NCBI GenBank assembly: GCA_015486785.1
Contig: WFQZ01000033.1
Coordinates: 1-7,895 of the forward strand
Source of the DNA: Thermoflexales bacterium
GTDB taxonomy: Bacteria; Chloroflexota; Anaerolineae; B4-G1; SLSP01
Reading direction: 5' to 3'
DNA: 7,895 nucleotides
Below are positions 1 to 6,299 of this stretch, in pieces; the stretch's first letter is position 1; each line of letters begins with the position of its first letter. The notes beneath the pieces were generated by a model. That model was not told the origin of the DNA, did no database searches, and saw nothing but the letters and a program-made list of their open reading frames with translations. Made by a program: the position numbers and the translations under genes.

Positions 1-240
1 ATAGCCGCCTATGATCAGCAAGAGCAGCAGGATGATGAAGGAGAAGCCTTGTGTGGCTACGGTCGGCGGGCCGAGGAAGCCTTGGGCGTAGTAGGCCAGC
101 GATTTGAAGCCTAGCGTGGCGAGCAGTGTCGCCAGCCACAAGATGACCAGTGAAATCAGCGCGGATAGCAGCCGCCGATACGTGAGGAATCCCACGACGG
201 CCAAGCCTAACAGCAGTAACAGGATGTCAGTAAATGTCAT
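1..240 (-). CDS. CvpA-like integral membrane protein, 3' end beyond window
   Basis: An open frame runs from an ATG at 240-238 to the left edge: 80 codons with no stop, so the C-terminus is missing. The product is very hydrophobic. Membrane segments lie at about residues 4-20, 25-46 and 64-80, with a short basic turn (YRR, 21-23) after the first helix. The opening (MTFTDILLLLLGLAVVGF, then an arginine pair) and the helix spacing resemble the CvpA / colicin V production family, whose members are about 160-200 residues. That is recognition from pattern only. A strong ribosome-binding site (AAGGGAGGG on the minus strand, 244-252) fixes the start. It follows the histidine kinase gene by 57 bases on the same strand and is probably the last visible gene of the operon, although a hairpin in the gap could separate its expression. 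If it is not CvpA-like, it is an unclassified multi-pass membrane protein. Confidence 0.72.
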   Translation of the reverse strand, partial: MTFTDILLLLLGLAVVGFLTYRRLLSALISLVILWLATLLATLGFKSLAYYAQGFLGPPTVATQGFSFIILLLLLIIGGY

Positions 241-249
241 ATTCCCTCC

Positions 250-267
250 CTTGATGTGTCCATCAAG
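250..267 (-). promoter_or_regulatory. Hairpin abutting the ribosome-binding site of the CvpA-like gene
   Basis: CTTGATG (250-256) and CATCAAG (261-267) form a perfect 7-bp stem with a 4-base loop. On the minus-strand transcript the hairpin lies between the kinase stop codon (298) and the GGGAGGG Shine-Dalgarno of the next gene, and its 3' arm directly touches that site. No U-run follows, so it is a poor intrinsic terminator. An mRNA-processing, stability or translation-tuning element is more likely. The role is inferred; the pairing is read directly. Confidence 0.5.
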
Positions 268-297
268 ATTGGAATATACCTCAAAACAGCCGTCGAG

Positions 298-3033
298 CTA
301 TTCTCTGGGGGCGTCGGCTTGAGGGAGACACACTTCAAAGGTGCTGCCTTGCTGCGGGGCACTGGTCACGCGGATGGTGCCGCCGTGCCGCGCGACGATC
401 TCTTTGACGATGGAAAGGCCCAGGCCGGTGCCGGGGATGGTGTGCGAGGGATCGGCCCGGTAGAACCGCTCAAACAGGTGTTGCTGCGCCTCTTCGGACA
501 TGCCGATGCCATCATCCTGCACGCGCAGGCCCACGCAAGGCGTCGGCGCGTCCGGCCTCTGGAAGAGGGAAACGGTCACGTGGCCTTTCGCGGGGGTGTA
601 TTTGATGGCGTTGTCAATGAGGTTGCGGCATACCCGCTCTAGCTGTAGCGGATCGCCCATCGTCCAAGCCGCGTCCTGAGGCGGTGACCAGCGCAGCGCG
701 ATCCGTTTTTTATCCGCCAGCGGCTTGAGTTGTGGGATCAGTGATTGCAGCAGCGAGGCCAAGTTCACCGCTTGGAAGTGCGCGGCGTTGGCGCCGGCAT
801 CGTAGCGCGAAAGCTCCAAGATGCCCTCAATGAGCTGCTCCAGGAGCGTCACTTGCTGTTGGATGGATTGAAACAGAGCTTGGCGTTTGCGGGCCGGCAA
901 CCGTTTGTAGTAGGTCGCCAGGTTGTTGACGTGCATCTTGATCACCGCCAGCGGTGTTTTGAGTTCGTGGGTCACGCCGGCCATAAAGCGGGATTTGGCC
1001 CGCTCCACGGCCTTGAGCGCGGTGACGTCGCGCAGCACGATGGTAGTGCCCAGCAGCTTGCCGGCATCATCGTAGATGCGGGCCGCCCGCGCTTGGATGG
1101 AGCGGATCACGTCCGGTTGATGCGGGTCGGGCAGATCAAGGGTCATATCCGGCGCAGGCTCTTCGCCCGCCACGATGCGCCCGATGCCGCGCCACAAGGG
1201 GGAATCGTGCGCTTGCCAATCCACGATCTCGCCGATCTGCCGGCTGAGGGGCGCGGACAACATCGCTTCGGCCACCTGGTTGATGGTGAGTAGCCGCTGC
1301 TGCGGGTCAAGGACGAGCAGCCCGTCCGCCATCCCGTGGAGGATGGCGATGGTTTTTTCTTTCTCGGCCAGCAGTTCTTGCGTGCGCTCGGCAACCATAC
1401 GCTCAAGCCGCTGGTTGAAGGTGCGGACTTCTTCGAAAAGCTCCGCGTTTTCCACGGCGATGCTGACCGAGTTCGCCACCAGTTGGAACAGTTGCAGGTC
1501 ATGGGCATTGAAGCGGTGCGGCTGACGGTGCAGGGCTTGAATCACGCCGATCACGCGGTCTTTAACGATCAGCGGCACGCTGAGGATGGAGCGGGCGTGA
1601 TAGGAGCTGACTTCATCCACAGCGGTGATGTGCCGCTCATCTTGGTCGGCGTCGGCGGTGAAGTAGGCTGCGCCGGTCTCGGCCACGTAGCCGACGATGC
1701 CCGCGCCCCACGGCATGCGATAGCCGATAATGCCCTCGGTGTGGGGGCCGGAGGCAACCTGCAACTGGAGTTCGCGCCGCGCTTCATCAATGCGCCACAG
1801 GGACGCGACTTCGGCGTTGAGCGTCAGCCGTACCATGTGCGTGGTGGAAGAAAGGACGTGGGGTAAGTCCAACGACGAACTCAACGTTTGCCCCACGCGG
1901 TTGAGCAAGGTAAGGTCTTGAAGTTGCTGTTGAGCACTTTGCCACAGACGCATATTCTCCACGGTCAGCGTGATCAGCCCGGCGGTGGAGGTGAGCAAGG
2001 TCCAATCGGCGGAGGCGTAGGCGCGATGGCGTTTGTTGATCATCACCAAGGCACCGATGGCGTGCTCGCGGCTGCCCATCGGGATGGCGCGAATGTCCGT
2101 GGGGGTGGAGAGGCGCACGTCGGCTTGCTGAAGCAACTGGGTCACGATGGCCGGAGCTTGCTCTTGAATTTCAAGCGCGGGGTTTTCGCTCTCAGCCCGG
2201 AAAGTCTGCATGGCCGTGTACTGCGCCCCCTGCGCATCCACCAAAATGGTATGCAGTTGCGCATTTTGCGCGTCCAGGAGCAACAAGGCACTTGCTTCAG
2301 TGTCGATCAGCTCGGTGAGCTGATGCAGAGGGCGTTTGAAGATCGCTTCTGGGGTGGCCTCCGGCGTGGAACTCATCGCCAACGCCAGTTGGTTGAGGAA
2401 CGTCAATTTCCGGTTGCGCCGGGCGGCTACTTGGGCTTGATGACGCGCGTCGGCCTCGGCCAACTTCAGGCGGATGACGGCTTGCACGCGGGCCAATAGC
2501 TCTTCGCGCTGGAAAGGGCGCGTGATGTAGTCATCGCCGCCCAGGTCCAGGCCCTCTTTGACGTGGCGGGCACTGCGTTGGTGCGCCGTCACGAAGATCA
2601 CGGCGATATGCTGCAACTGGGGATCGCTCTTCAAGCGGCGGCACAGCTCAAAGCCGTTGATCTCCGGCATCTGCACGTCGGTGATGACCAGGAAGGGCCA
2701 CTCGGCGCGGGCGATTTCCAGAGCCTCGCGGCTGCTTTCTGCCAGCAGCACTTGGAAGCCCGTATCCCGCAACATCAACTCCAACAACCGCCGGTTGGAG
2801 TGCTGATCATCAACCACAAGGATTTTGCGGGGGTTCAGCTCGGTCTCAGCGGCAAAATCGGCCTGTGATGCCGCCTCCTGCTGCCGCAACAGTGAGGCCG
2901 CCTGGAGCAATGCAGCCCGGATGTCGGCGGAGGTAAGTCCCGGCGCGGCGGCGAGGAGCGATGTTTCCGATTGCCCCTGTGCCAGGCGGATCAGGATTTC
3001 CGGAGCGGTCAGCGGGGGTTGTTCAGCGGCCAT
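298..3033 (-). CDS. Multi-sensor hybrid histidine kinase (REC-GAF-GAF-PAS-HisKA-HATPase)
   Basis: A 911-residue soluble sensor kinase with no membrane segment. Order: a short DUF433-like helical segment (about 11-48); a receiver domain (71-190) with acidic pair D75/D76, phosphoacceptor D119 in ITDVQMP and T149; two GAF-like domains (about 210-362 and 372-530); a coiled coil (531-560); a PAS domain (about 560-672); a HisKA domain with phospho-histidine H689 in THELKTPL; and a complete HATPase with N box (NLIDNAIKYTP, 804-814), DDGIGM (840-845), F box (FERFYRAD) and GTGLGLSI (868-875). It should autophosphorylate on H689. The N-terminal receiver may be an intramolecular acceptor or may take input from another kinase. 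The usual receiver lysine is Arg here (R172 in TRPF). The gene starts 6 bases after the cyclase stop, with only a weak Shine-Dalgarno (GAGAG), so translation is probably coupled. No partner response regulator with an output domain is visible in the window. Kinase class is certain; ligand and target are unknown. Confidence 0.95.
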   Translation of the reverse strand: MAAEQPPLTAPEILIRLAQGQSETSLLAAAPGLTSADIRAALLQAASLLRQQEAASQADFAAETELNPRKILVVDDQHSNRRLLELMLRDTGFQVLLAESSREALEIARAEWPFLVITDVQMPEINGFELCRRLKSDPQLQHIAVIFVTAHQRSARHVKEGLDLGGDDYITRPFQREELLARVQAVIRLKLAEADARHQAQVAARRNRKLTFLNQLALAMSSTPEATPEAIFKRPLHQLTELIDTEASALLLLDAQNAQLHTILVDAQGAQYTAMQTFRAESENPALEIQEQAPAIVTQLLQQADVRLSTPTDIRAIPMGSREHAIGALVMINKRHRAYASADWTLLTSTAGLITLTVENMRLWQSAQQQLQDLTLLNRVGQTLSSSLDLPHVLSSTTHMVRLTLNAEVASLWRIDEARRELQLQVASGPHTEGIIGYRMPWGAGIVGYVAETGAAYFTADADQDERHITAVDEVSSYHARSILSVPLIVKDRVIGVIQALHRQPHRFNAHDLQLFQLVANSVSIAVENAELFEEVRTFNQRLERMVAERTQELLAEKEKTIAILHGMADGLLVLDPQQRLLTINQVAEAMLSAPLSRQIGEIVDWQAHDSPLWRGIGRIVAGEEPAPDMTLDLPDPHQPDVIRSIQARAARIYDDAGKLLGTTIVLRDVTALKAVERAKSRFMAGVTHELKTPLAVIKMHVNNLATYYKRLPARKRQALFQSIQQQVTLLEQLIEGILELSRYDAGANAAHFQAVNLASLLQSLIPQLKPLADKKRIALRWSPPQDAAWTMGDPLQLERVCRNLIDNAIKYTPAKGHVTVSLFQRPDAPTPCVGLRVQDDGIGMSEEAQQHLFERFYRADPSHTIPGTGLGLSIVKEIVARHGGTIRVTSAPQQGSTFEVCLPQADAPRE

Positions 3034-3039
3034 AAGCTC

Positions 3040-4113
3040 TCATTTGGCAGCCAGATCAATGCCGTACAACTGCGTGGCTTCAGACTTCCCTTTGAAGCGC
3101 ATCGGCGGTAAGGGCGTGGCTTGTATCTGACCGTGCAAGGCTTCGTAAGTGGCGCGGCTCATCCACACCGAGTAGGGCGGCGTGACGGCGGTAATCCGCG
3201 AGGCAAGGTTCGTGGTCGCTCCGATGGCGGTGTATGTGTAATGCCACTGTGCACCCACGTTCCCCACGATGGCCGGGCCGGTGTTGATCCCGATGCCAAA
3301 CTCCAGTTGCAAGGCGTTCGCGCTCTTGCGCCGCCGGTAAGCGAGGAGCGTTTTCTGGATCGCGATGCCGGCTTGCACGGCCAGCCGGGCATGCTCCGAT
3401 TGATCGCCGTGAATGTTGAAGAGAGCCATCACGCCGTCCCCGGCGAACTGATTAACGCTGCCATAGTGCGAGTCAATGATGGAGATGATGATGCCCAAAT
3501 ACTCATTGAGCAGTTCCAAAATCTCCATCGGGGAGTGTTTTTCGGCCAGGTGCGTGTAGCCGCGAGCGTCAATGAATAACACCGTCAAGTCGAGCAACTC
3601 CCCGCCCAAATCCGGGCGGATGTTGCCATCCAACAGTCCCTCAACGATCTGCGAATCCACATAGTGATCCAAGAAGTAGTTGAGCTGCGCGTTGAGCTTA
3701 TTGACTTTCTGCCGCAAGAGCTGGGTCTCGTTGTGGCTCTGCATCAACTGCTGGAGGTACATGCCCTGCTGCGTCACGTCCTTGGCCAAGACGAGCAACA
3801 AATGCGGGGCATCCACGCACCGGCTGGCGGTGAAAGTGAAATAACGGGAGCTCCCCTCCACGGAATCCCGGTGAATATGCTCCAGGCTCCAAGTGGACGG
3901 TTCACCGCGTCGGATGCGCTCCAACTCGGCCTCCATGCCGAAGAATTCCGGGACGACGTTCAGCAGGGAACGCCCCGTCAACGGCTCGGACAGTCCCATC
4001 AGCCACAAGGGGAAACTGGGATCGTGCTCCACGATGGTATAGTGGTCATCAATCAGCGCGTAAGCTACGCGCAACTGCGCCAGGGTGTATTGCGTTTGTC
4101 TTGAAATAATCAT
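3040..4113 (-). CDS. PAS-class III adenylate/guanylate cyclase
   Basis: A 357-residue soluble protein. Residues about 12-118 look like a PAS sensor (ALIDDHYTIVEHDPSF..., ending LAKDVTQQ), 120-150 is a short helical linker, and 172-357 is a class III nucleotidyl cyclase catalytic domain that would make cAMP or cGMP. Metal-binding aspartates are present at D182 (LFIDARGYT) and D226 (FAGDGVMALF). The transition-state Asn and Arg are present as N302 and R306 (TTNLASR). FGIGINTGPAIVGNVG (272-287) is typical of the family. The purine-selecting lysine is replaced by Gln (Q222); the partner position carries Thr (T295), as in many bacterial class IIIb enzymes. I chose the ATG at 4113 because it overlaps the upstream stop as ATGA, typical of coupled translation, and the PAS fold begins right after it. 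An in-frame ATG at 4170 would lie inside the previous gene and add a low-complexity leader. The gene lies between the envelope-facing membrane protein and the kinase, suggesting a second-messenger output of the same system. Confidence 0.93.
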   Translation of the reverse strand: MIISRQTQYTLAQLRVAYALIDDHYTIVEHDPSFPLWLMGLSEPLTGRSLLNVVPEFFGMEAELERIRRGEPSTWSLEHIHRDSVEGSSRYFTFTASRCVDAPHLLLVLAKDVTQQGMYLQQLMQSHNETQLLRQKVNKLNAQLNYFLDHYVDSQIVEGLLDGNIRPDLGGELLDLTVLFIDARGYTHLAEKHSPMEILELLNEYLGIIISIIDSHYGSVNQFAGDGVMALFNIHGDQSEHARLAVQAGIAIQKTLLAYRRRKSANALQLEFGIGINTGPAIVGNVGAQWHYTYTAIGATTNLASRITAVTPPYSVWMSRATYEALHGQIQATPLPPMRFKGKSEATQLYGIDLAAK

Positions 4114-5501
4114 GGCTTCGGTGTCGGCGTGATGATTTCTGGAGAGATATGCTTGAGTATCGTGATCCACTTATCGGAAACCCAGCCCACGATCTGCATT
4201 TCCGGCGTGCCCGGCAGCGTGACCCGCACTTTGTACCACGAGCCGTATTGCGCCAGCACCTCACAGGGTGCGCCCAGCGGAGCGACCAGGCCGGTTTTCT
4301 GCCCCTCCGGCTCGGCCCGCAGGTAGACACTTCCCACCATCACGCCGGCATAAGGCAGCGGCGTGGGTGAAGGCGTAGGGGTAAACGTCGGCGTGGGGGT
4401 GACGGTAGGCGTAGCGGTCGGCGTGGCCGTGGGCGTGGGCGTAGCGGTCGGCGTCGCCGTGGGCGTGGCCGTGGGCGTGGAAGTGGGCGTGGCCGTCGGG
4501 GTAAACGTCGCGGTGGGCGTGGCCGTGGGCGGCGGAGGCACCATCAGCGAGGGGAGAACCGACAATCGCCGCTCCACCGAGTAAATCCAAGCCCCGCAGC
4601 CCAGCAAAGGCGGCAAAAAGACCAGCAGCACGATGAGGATGAGGATGATGCGCTGGGAGCGGCTCATCGCGCCCGATTGAGATTCGTCTTTCAACGAGAA
4701 CAGCGAGGCGAGCACCCGTTGCGCCGTATGCACCACAGATTCATCGCTGCCATCATACTCCTTGAGGGCGGCATAGTGCTTTTCTTGGATGGTGGTCAGC
4801 ACTTCGCGCATGCGGTCTCGCAAATGCTGCGGCGGGACGCCCTCAATGCGCACCGCCAGGTAGATCGTCCCGACGGCTTCCAGCAGGATGGTCTGCTCCT
4901 CGTACTCAATGGCCCCCAGTTCTCCGCTTTGCCCTTGGCCGAAAGCCTCTTGCGCGAAGTCGCGGATCGCGGTCAGCATACCGCTGACCAAGTCGCGATC
5001 CGGAGACGCTTCTTGCTCGTCGGTTAAGTGGGCAATGAGGAGACCGGACTCACGATGAATGAGGAAAATCTCGCGCACGGCGAAAGGCAGGGTCTCCCGC
5101 AAGGTGTAATCCTGCGAGAGACCGCTGAGCTTGCGCCAAAAGAACCACAACGTATCGTGCGATTGTACGTTCTGCCGCACCCGCTCATCAATCTGCTTGG
5201 CCAGGTCCTTCAACGCCTCGGAAACGGCTTTGCTGATCATCTGGCCGATGACCGGATAGAGCGCGTCAATGATGTCTTCCTTGGCCGCGTAGACTTGACG
5301 CCGCAGAGCTTCGCCCATCACCGGCGATAACGCCTGGGCGATCTCGTCGCCGGACTCACGGATCTGCTGATCCAGAGCATCCGCGATGATCGGGCTGACT
5401 TTGTCCACCAGCGCGTCGGGTTTGAGCAGCACCCGCCGCAGTTCTTCGATCTCGTTGCGTGCGGCAGTGTCCCCTTCTGGGGTATCAAACAGAGAGGCCA
5501 T
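4110..5501 (-). CDS. Single-pass membrane protein: helical N-domain, roadblock-like region, TP-rich linker, SH3b
   Basis: A 463-residue protein. Residues 1-115 are amphipathic helices with two related repeats (ALSPVMGEALRRQV, 57-70; ALYPVIGQMISKAV, 80-93). Residues about 142-242 are an alpha/beta region (EIFLIHRESGLLIAHL..., then DLVSGMLTAI, then TIYLAVRIEG). In pattern it resembles both the cytoplasmic part of certain cyanobacterial OmpA-type proteins and the roadblock/LC7 fold. One transmembrane helix covers about 285-306, preceded by SRSQR, which supports a cytoplasmic N-terminus. A Thr/Pro/Ala linker (323-383) follows, then a bacterial SH3 domain (384-450) with YLRAEPEG and the closing GWVSDKWI. 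Outside the membrane, SH3b domains usually bind peptidoglycan or other wall ligands. The gene starts 11 bases after the coiled-coil gene with no convincing Shine-Dalgarno, so coupling is likely. Its last bases overlap the cyclase start. Membrane topology and SH3b are well supported; the roadblock assignment is an inference. Confidence 0.88.
   Translation of the reverse strand: MASLFDTPEGDTAARNEIEELRRVLLKPDALVDKVSPIIADALDQQIRESGDEIAQALSPVMGEALRRQVYAAKEDIIDALYPVIGQMISKAVSEALKDLAKQIDERVRQNVQSHDTLWFFWRKLSGLSQDYTLRETLPFAVREIFLIHRESGLLIAHLTDEQEASPDRDLVSGMLTAIRDFAQEAFGQGQSGELGAIEYEEQTILLEAVGTIYLAVRIEGVPPQHLRDRMREVLTTIQEKHYAALKEYDGSDESVVHTAQRVLASLFSLKDESQSGAMSRSQRIILILIVLLVFLPPLLGCGAWIYSVERRLSVLPSLMVPPPPTATPTATFTPTATPTSTPTATPTATPTATPTPTATPTATPTVTPTPTFTPTPSPTPLPYAGVMVGSVYLRAEPEGQKTGLVAPLGAPCEVLAQYGSWYKVRVTLPGTPEMQIVGWVSDKWITILKHISPEIITPTPKP
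4353..4535 (-). repeat. Thr-Pro/Thr-Ala coding repeat (extracytoplasmic linker)
   Basis: About 61 codons (residues 323-383 of the membrane protein) consist almost only of Thr, Pro and Ala with a few Val, Ser and Phe. The DNA is a degenerate 6/12-base repeat, seen on the plus strand as GGCGTGGCCGTG-like units. A 13-base block, GGGGTAAACGTCG, occurs at both 4378 and 4498. Because units are multiples of three, slippage would lengthen or shorten the linker without a frameshift. Such linkers commonly separate a membrane anchor from an outer domain. Confidence 0.85.
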
Positions 5502-5512
5502 CGAGATTCAGC

Positions 5513-6247
5513 TTAAGCGTGGGGCTTTTCGGAATTGCTCAACGAGCCCAGTAAGTTGGAGACCGTGCTGCCGGTTTCCAGGCGCGTCGCCACTTCCATC
5601 AACATCGCCGCCAGGGCCTTGCGGTCGGTCTTTTGATCGTTGAGCCGATCCGTCACCCGACGCAACTCGCTCCGTAGTTCGTCTTCGGCTTCGCGCAGCT
5701 CGCGCTTGAGGGAAGCGACGTTGCGATCAAACTGCTCGCGCTGTTCGCTCAAGGCAGTCCTCAGATTCAGCAACTCGCGCTCGTGCTTCGTGTGCTGATT
5801 GTGCAAGTCGTCGGCGCGTTCCGAGAGCATCTTGCCGAAAAGCTCTTGCTGCTGGGAACGGCTGATGAGCTGCTGCAATGCCGCCTCGCGCGAATTGAGC
5901 TGGTTCAGCTCGCGGCGTATCTCATTGTACATACGAGACATTTCGCGCTCAATTTGCTCCACGTGGTTCACCTGCTTCTTCTCGAACTCGCTAACCGAGT
6001 CTTGCACTTGCCGCATGTCGCGCTGGAGGCGGTCGATATCGCGCCGTAAATCCGCCAAGCGGCGATTGTACTCCTCCATCTGGTCCCCAAAGAGCACCTT
6101 GCGCAGCCGCTCTACTTCCGCGCCTCGGCTCAAGGCTTGCACCGGATCATCGCCTAAGATGATCTCACGCACACGGCGCAACTCCGGATCATTCTGCGTA
6201 GTTTGTCCGGTTGTCACAGGTTTTGTCGTTGAAGTTTCTGTAGCCAT
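5513..6247 (-). CDS. Coiled-coil protein of the GTPase cluster
   Basis: A 244-residue, highly charged soluble protein without a signal peptide or membrane helix. The N-terminus (1-20) is a disordered Thr-rich tail. Residues 22-34 (ELRRVREIILGDD) and 44-56 (EVERLRKVLFGDQ) are two copies of one short motif. Residues about 57-210 form a nearly continuous coiled coil rich in Glu, Arg, Gln and Leu. The C-terminal part (DRKALAAMLMEVATRL, 208-223) looks like a conserved amphipathic helix. I recall similar coiled-coil proteins encoded beside Rab-like GTPases in cyanobacteria, but could not search. A strong Shine-Dalgarno (AAAGGAGG, 6253-6260) sets the start. It lies 52 bases after the GTPase and 11 bases before the membrane protein, so it is likely a scaffold or effector linking the two. 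No enzymatic motif is seen. Confidence 0.85.
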   Translation of the reverse strand: MATETSTTKPVTTGQTTQNDPELRRVREIILGDDPVQALSRGAEVERLRKVLFGDQMEEYNRRLADLRRDIDRLQRDMRQVQDSVSEFEKKQVNHVEQIEREMSRMYNEIRRELNQLNSREAALQQLISRSQQQELFGKMLSERADDLHNQHTKHERELLNLRTALSEQREQFDRNVASLKRELREAEDELRSELRRVTDRLNDQKTDRKALAAMLMEVATRLETGSTVSNLLGSLSNSEKPHA

Positions 6248-6252
6248 TAGAT

Positions 6253-6260
6253 CCTCCTTT
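6253..6260 (-). promoter_or_regulatory. Strong ribosome-binding site of the coiled-coil gene
   Basis: On the minus strand AAAGGAGG lies 5 bases before the ATG at 6247. It is the best Shine-Dalgarno in the main operon, whereas the membrane protein, cyclase and kinase have weak or no sites. This suggests the coiled-coil protein is made in higher amounts and that later genes depend on translational coupling. Confidence 0.75.
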
Positions 6261-6299
6261 CATAATTTCTCTAGTGTAACTGCTCCCTAAAAATCAGGC

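Noticed and set aside
1888..2499. Long plus-strand open frame (203 codons) opposite the histidine kinase
   Set aside because: Antisense to a clearly assigned kinase region (GAF and receiver domains), with no recognisable domain. Long antisense frames are expected in GC-rich coding DNA.
4114..4170. Longer cyclase start at ATG 4170
   Set aside because: Lies wholly inside the end of the membrane-protein gene and adds unrelated residues. The ATGA overlap at 4113 and the PAS fold boundary fit better.
4353..4535. Possible CRISPR or tandem-repeat locus
   Set aside because: The repeats are 6/12-base degenerate codon repeats inside one reading frame, without unique spacers.
4363..4584. Plus-strand frame encoding a Val-Gly repeat protein
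   Set aside because: It is the reverse reading of the Thr-Pro-Ala linker of the membrane protein. The minus-strand reading has full domain context.
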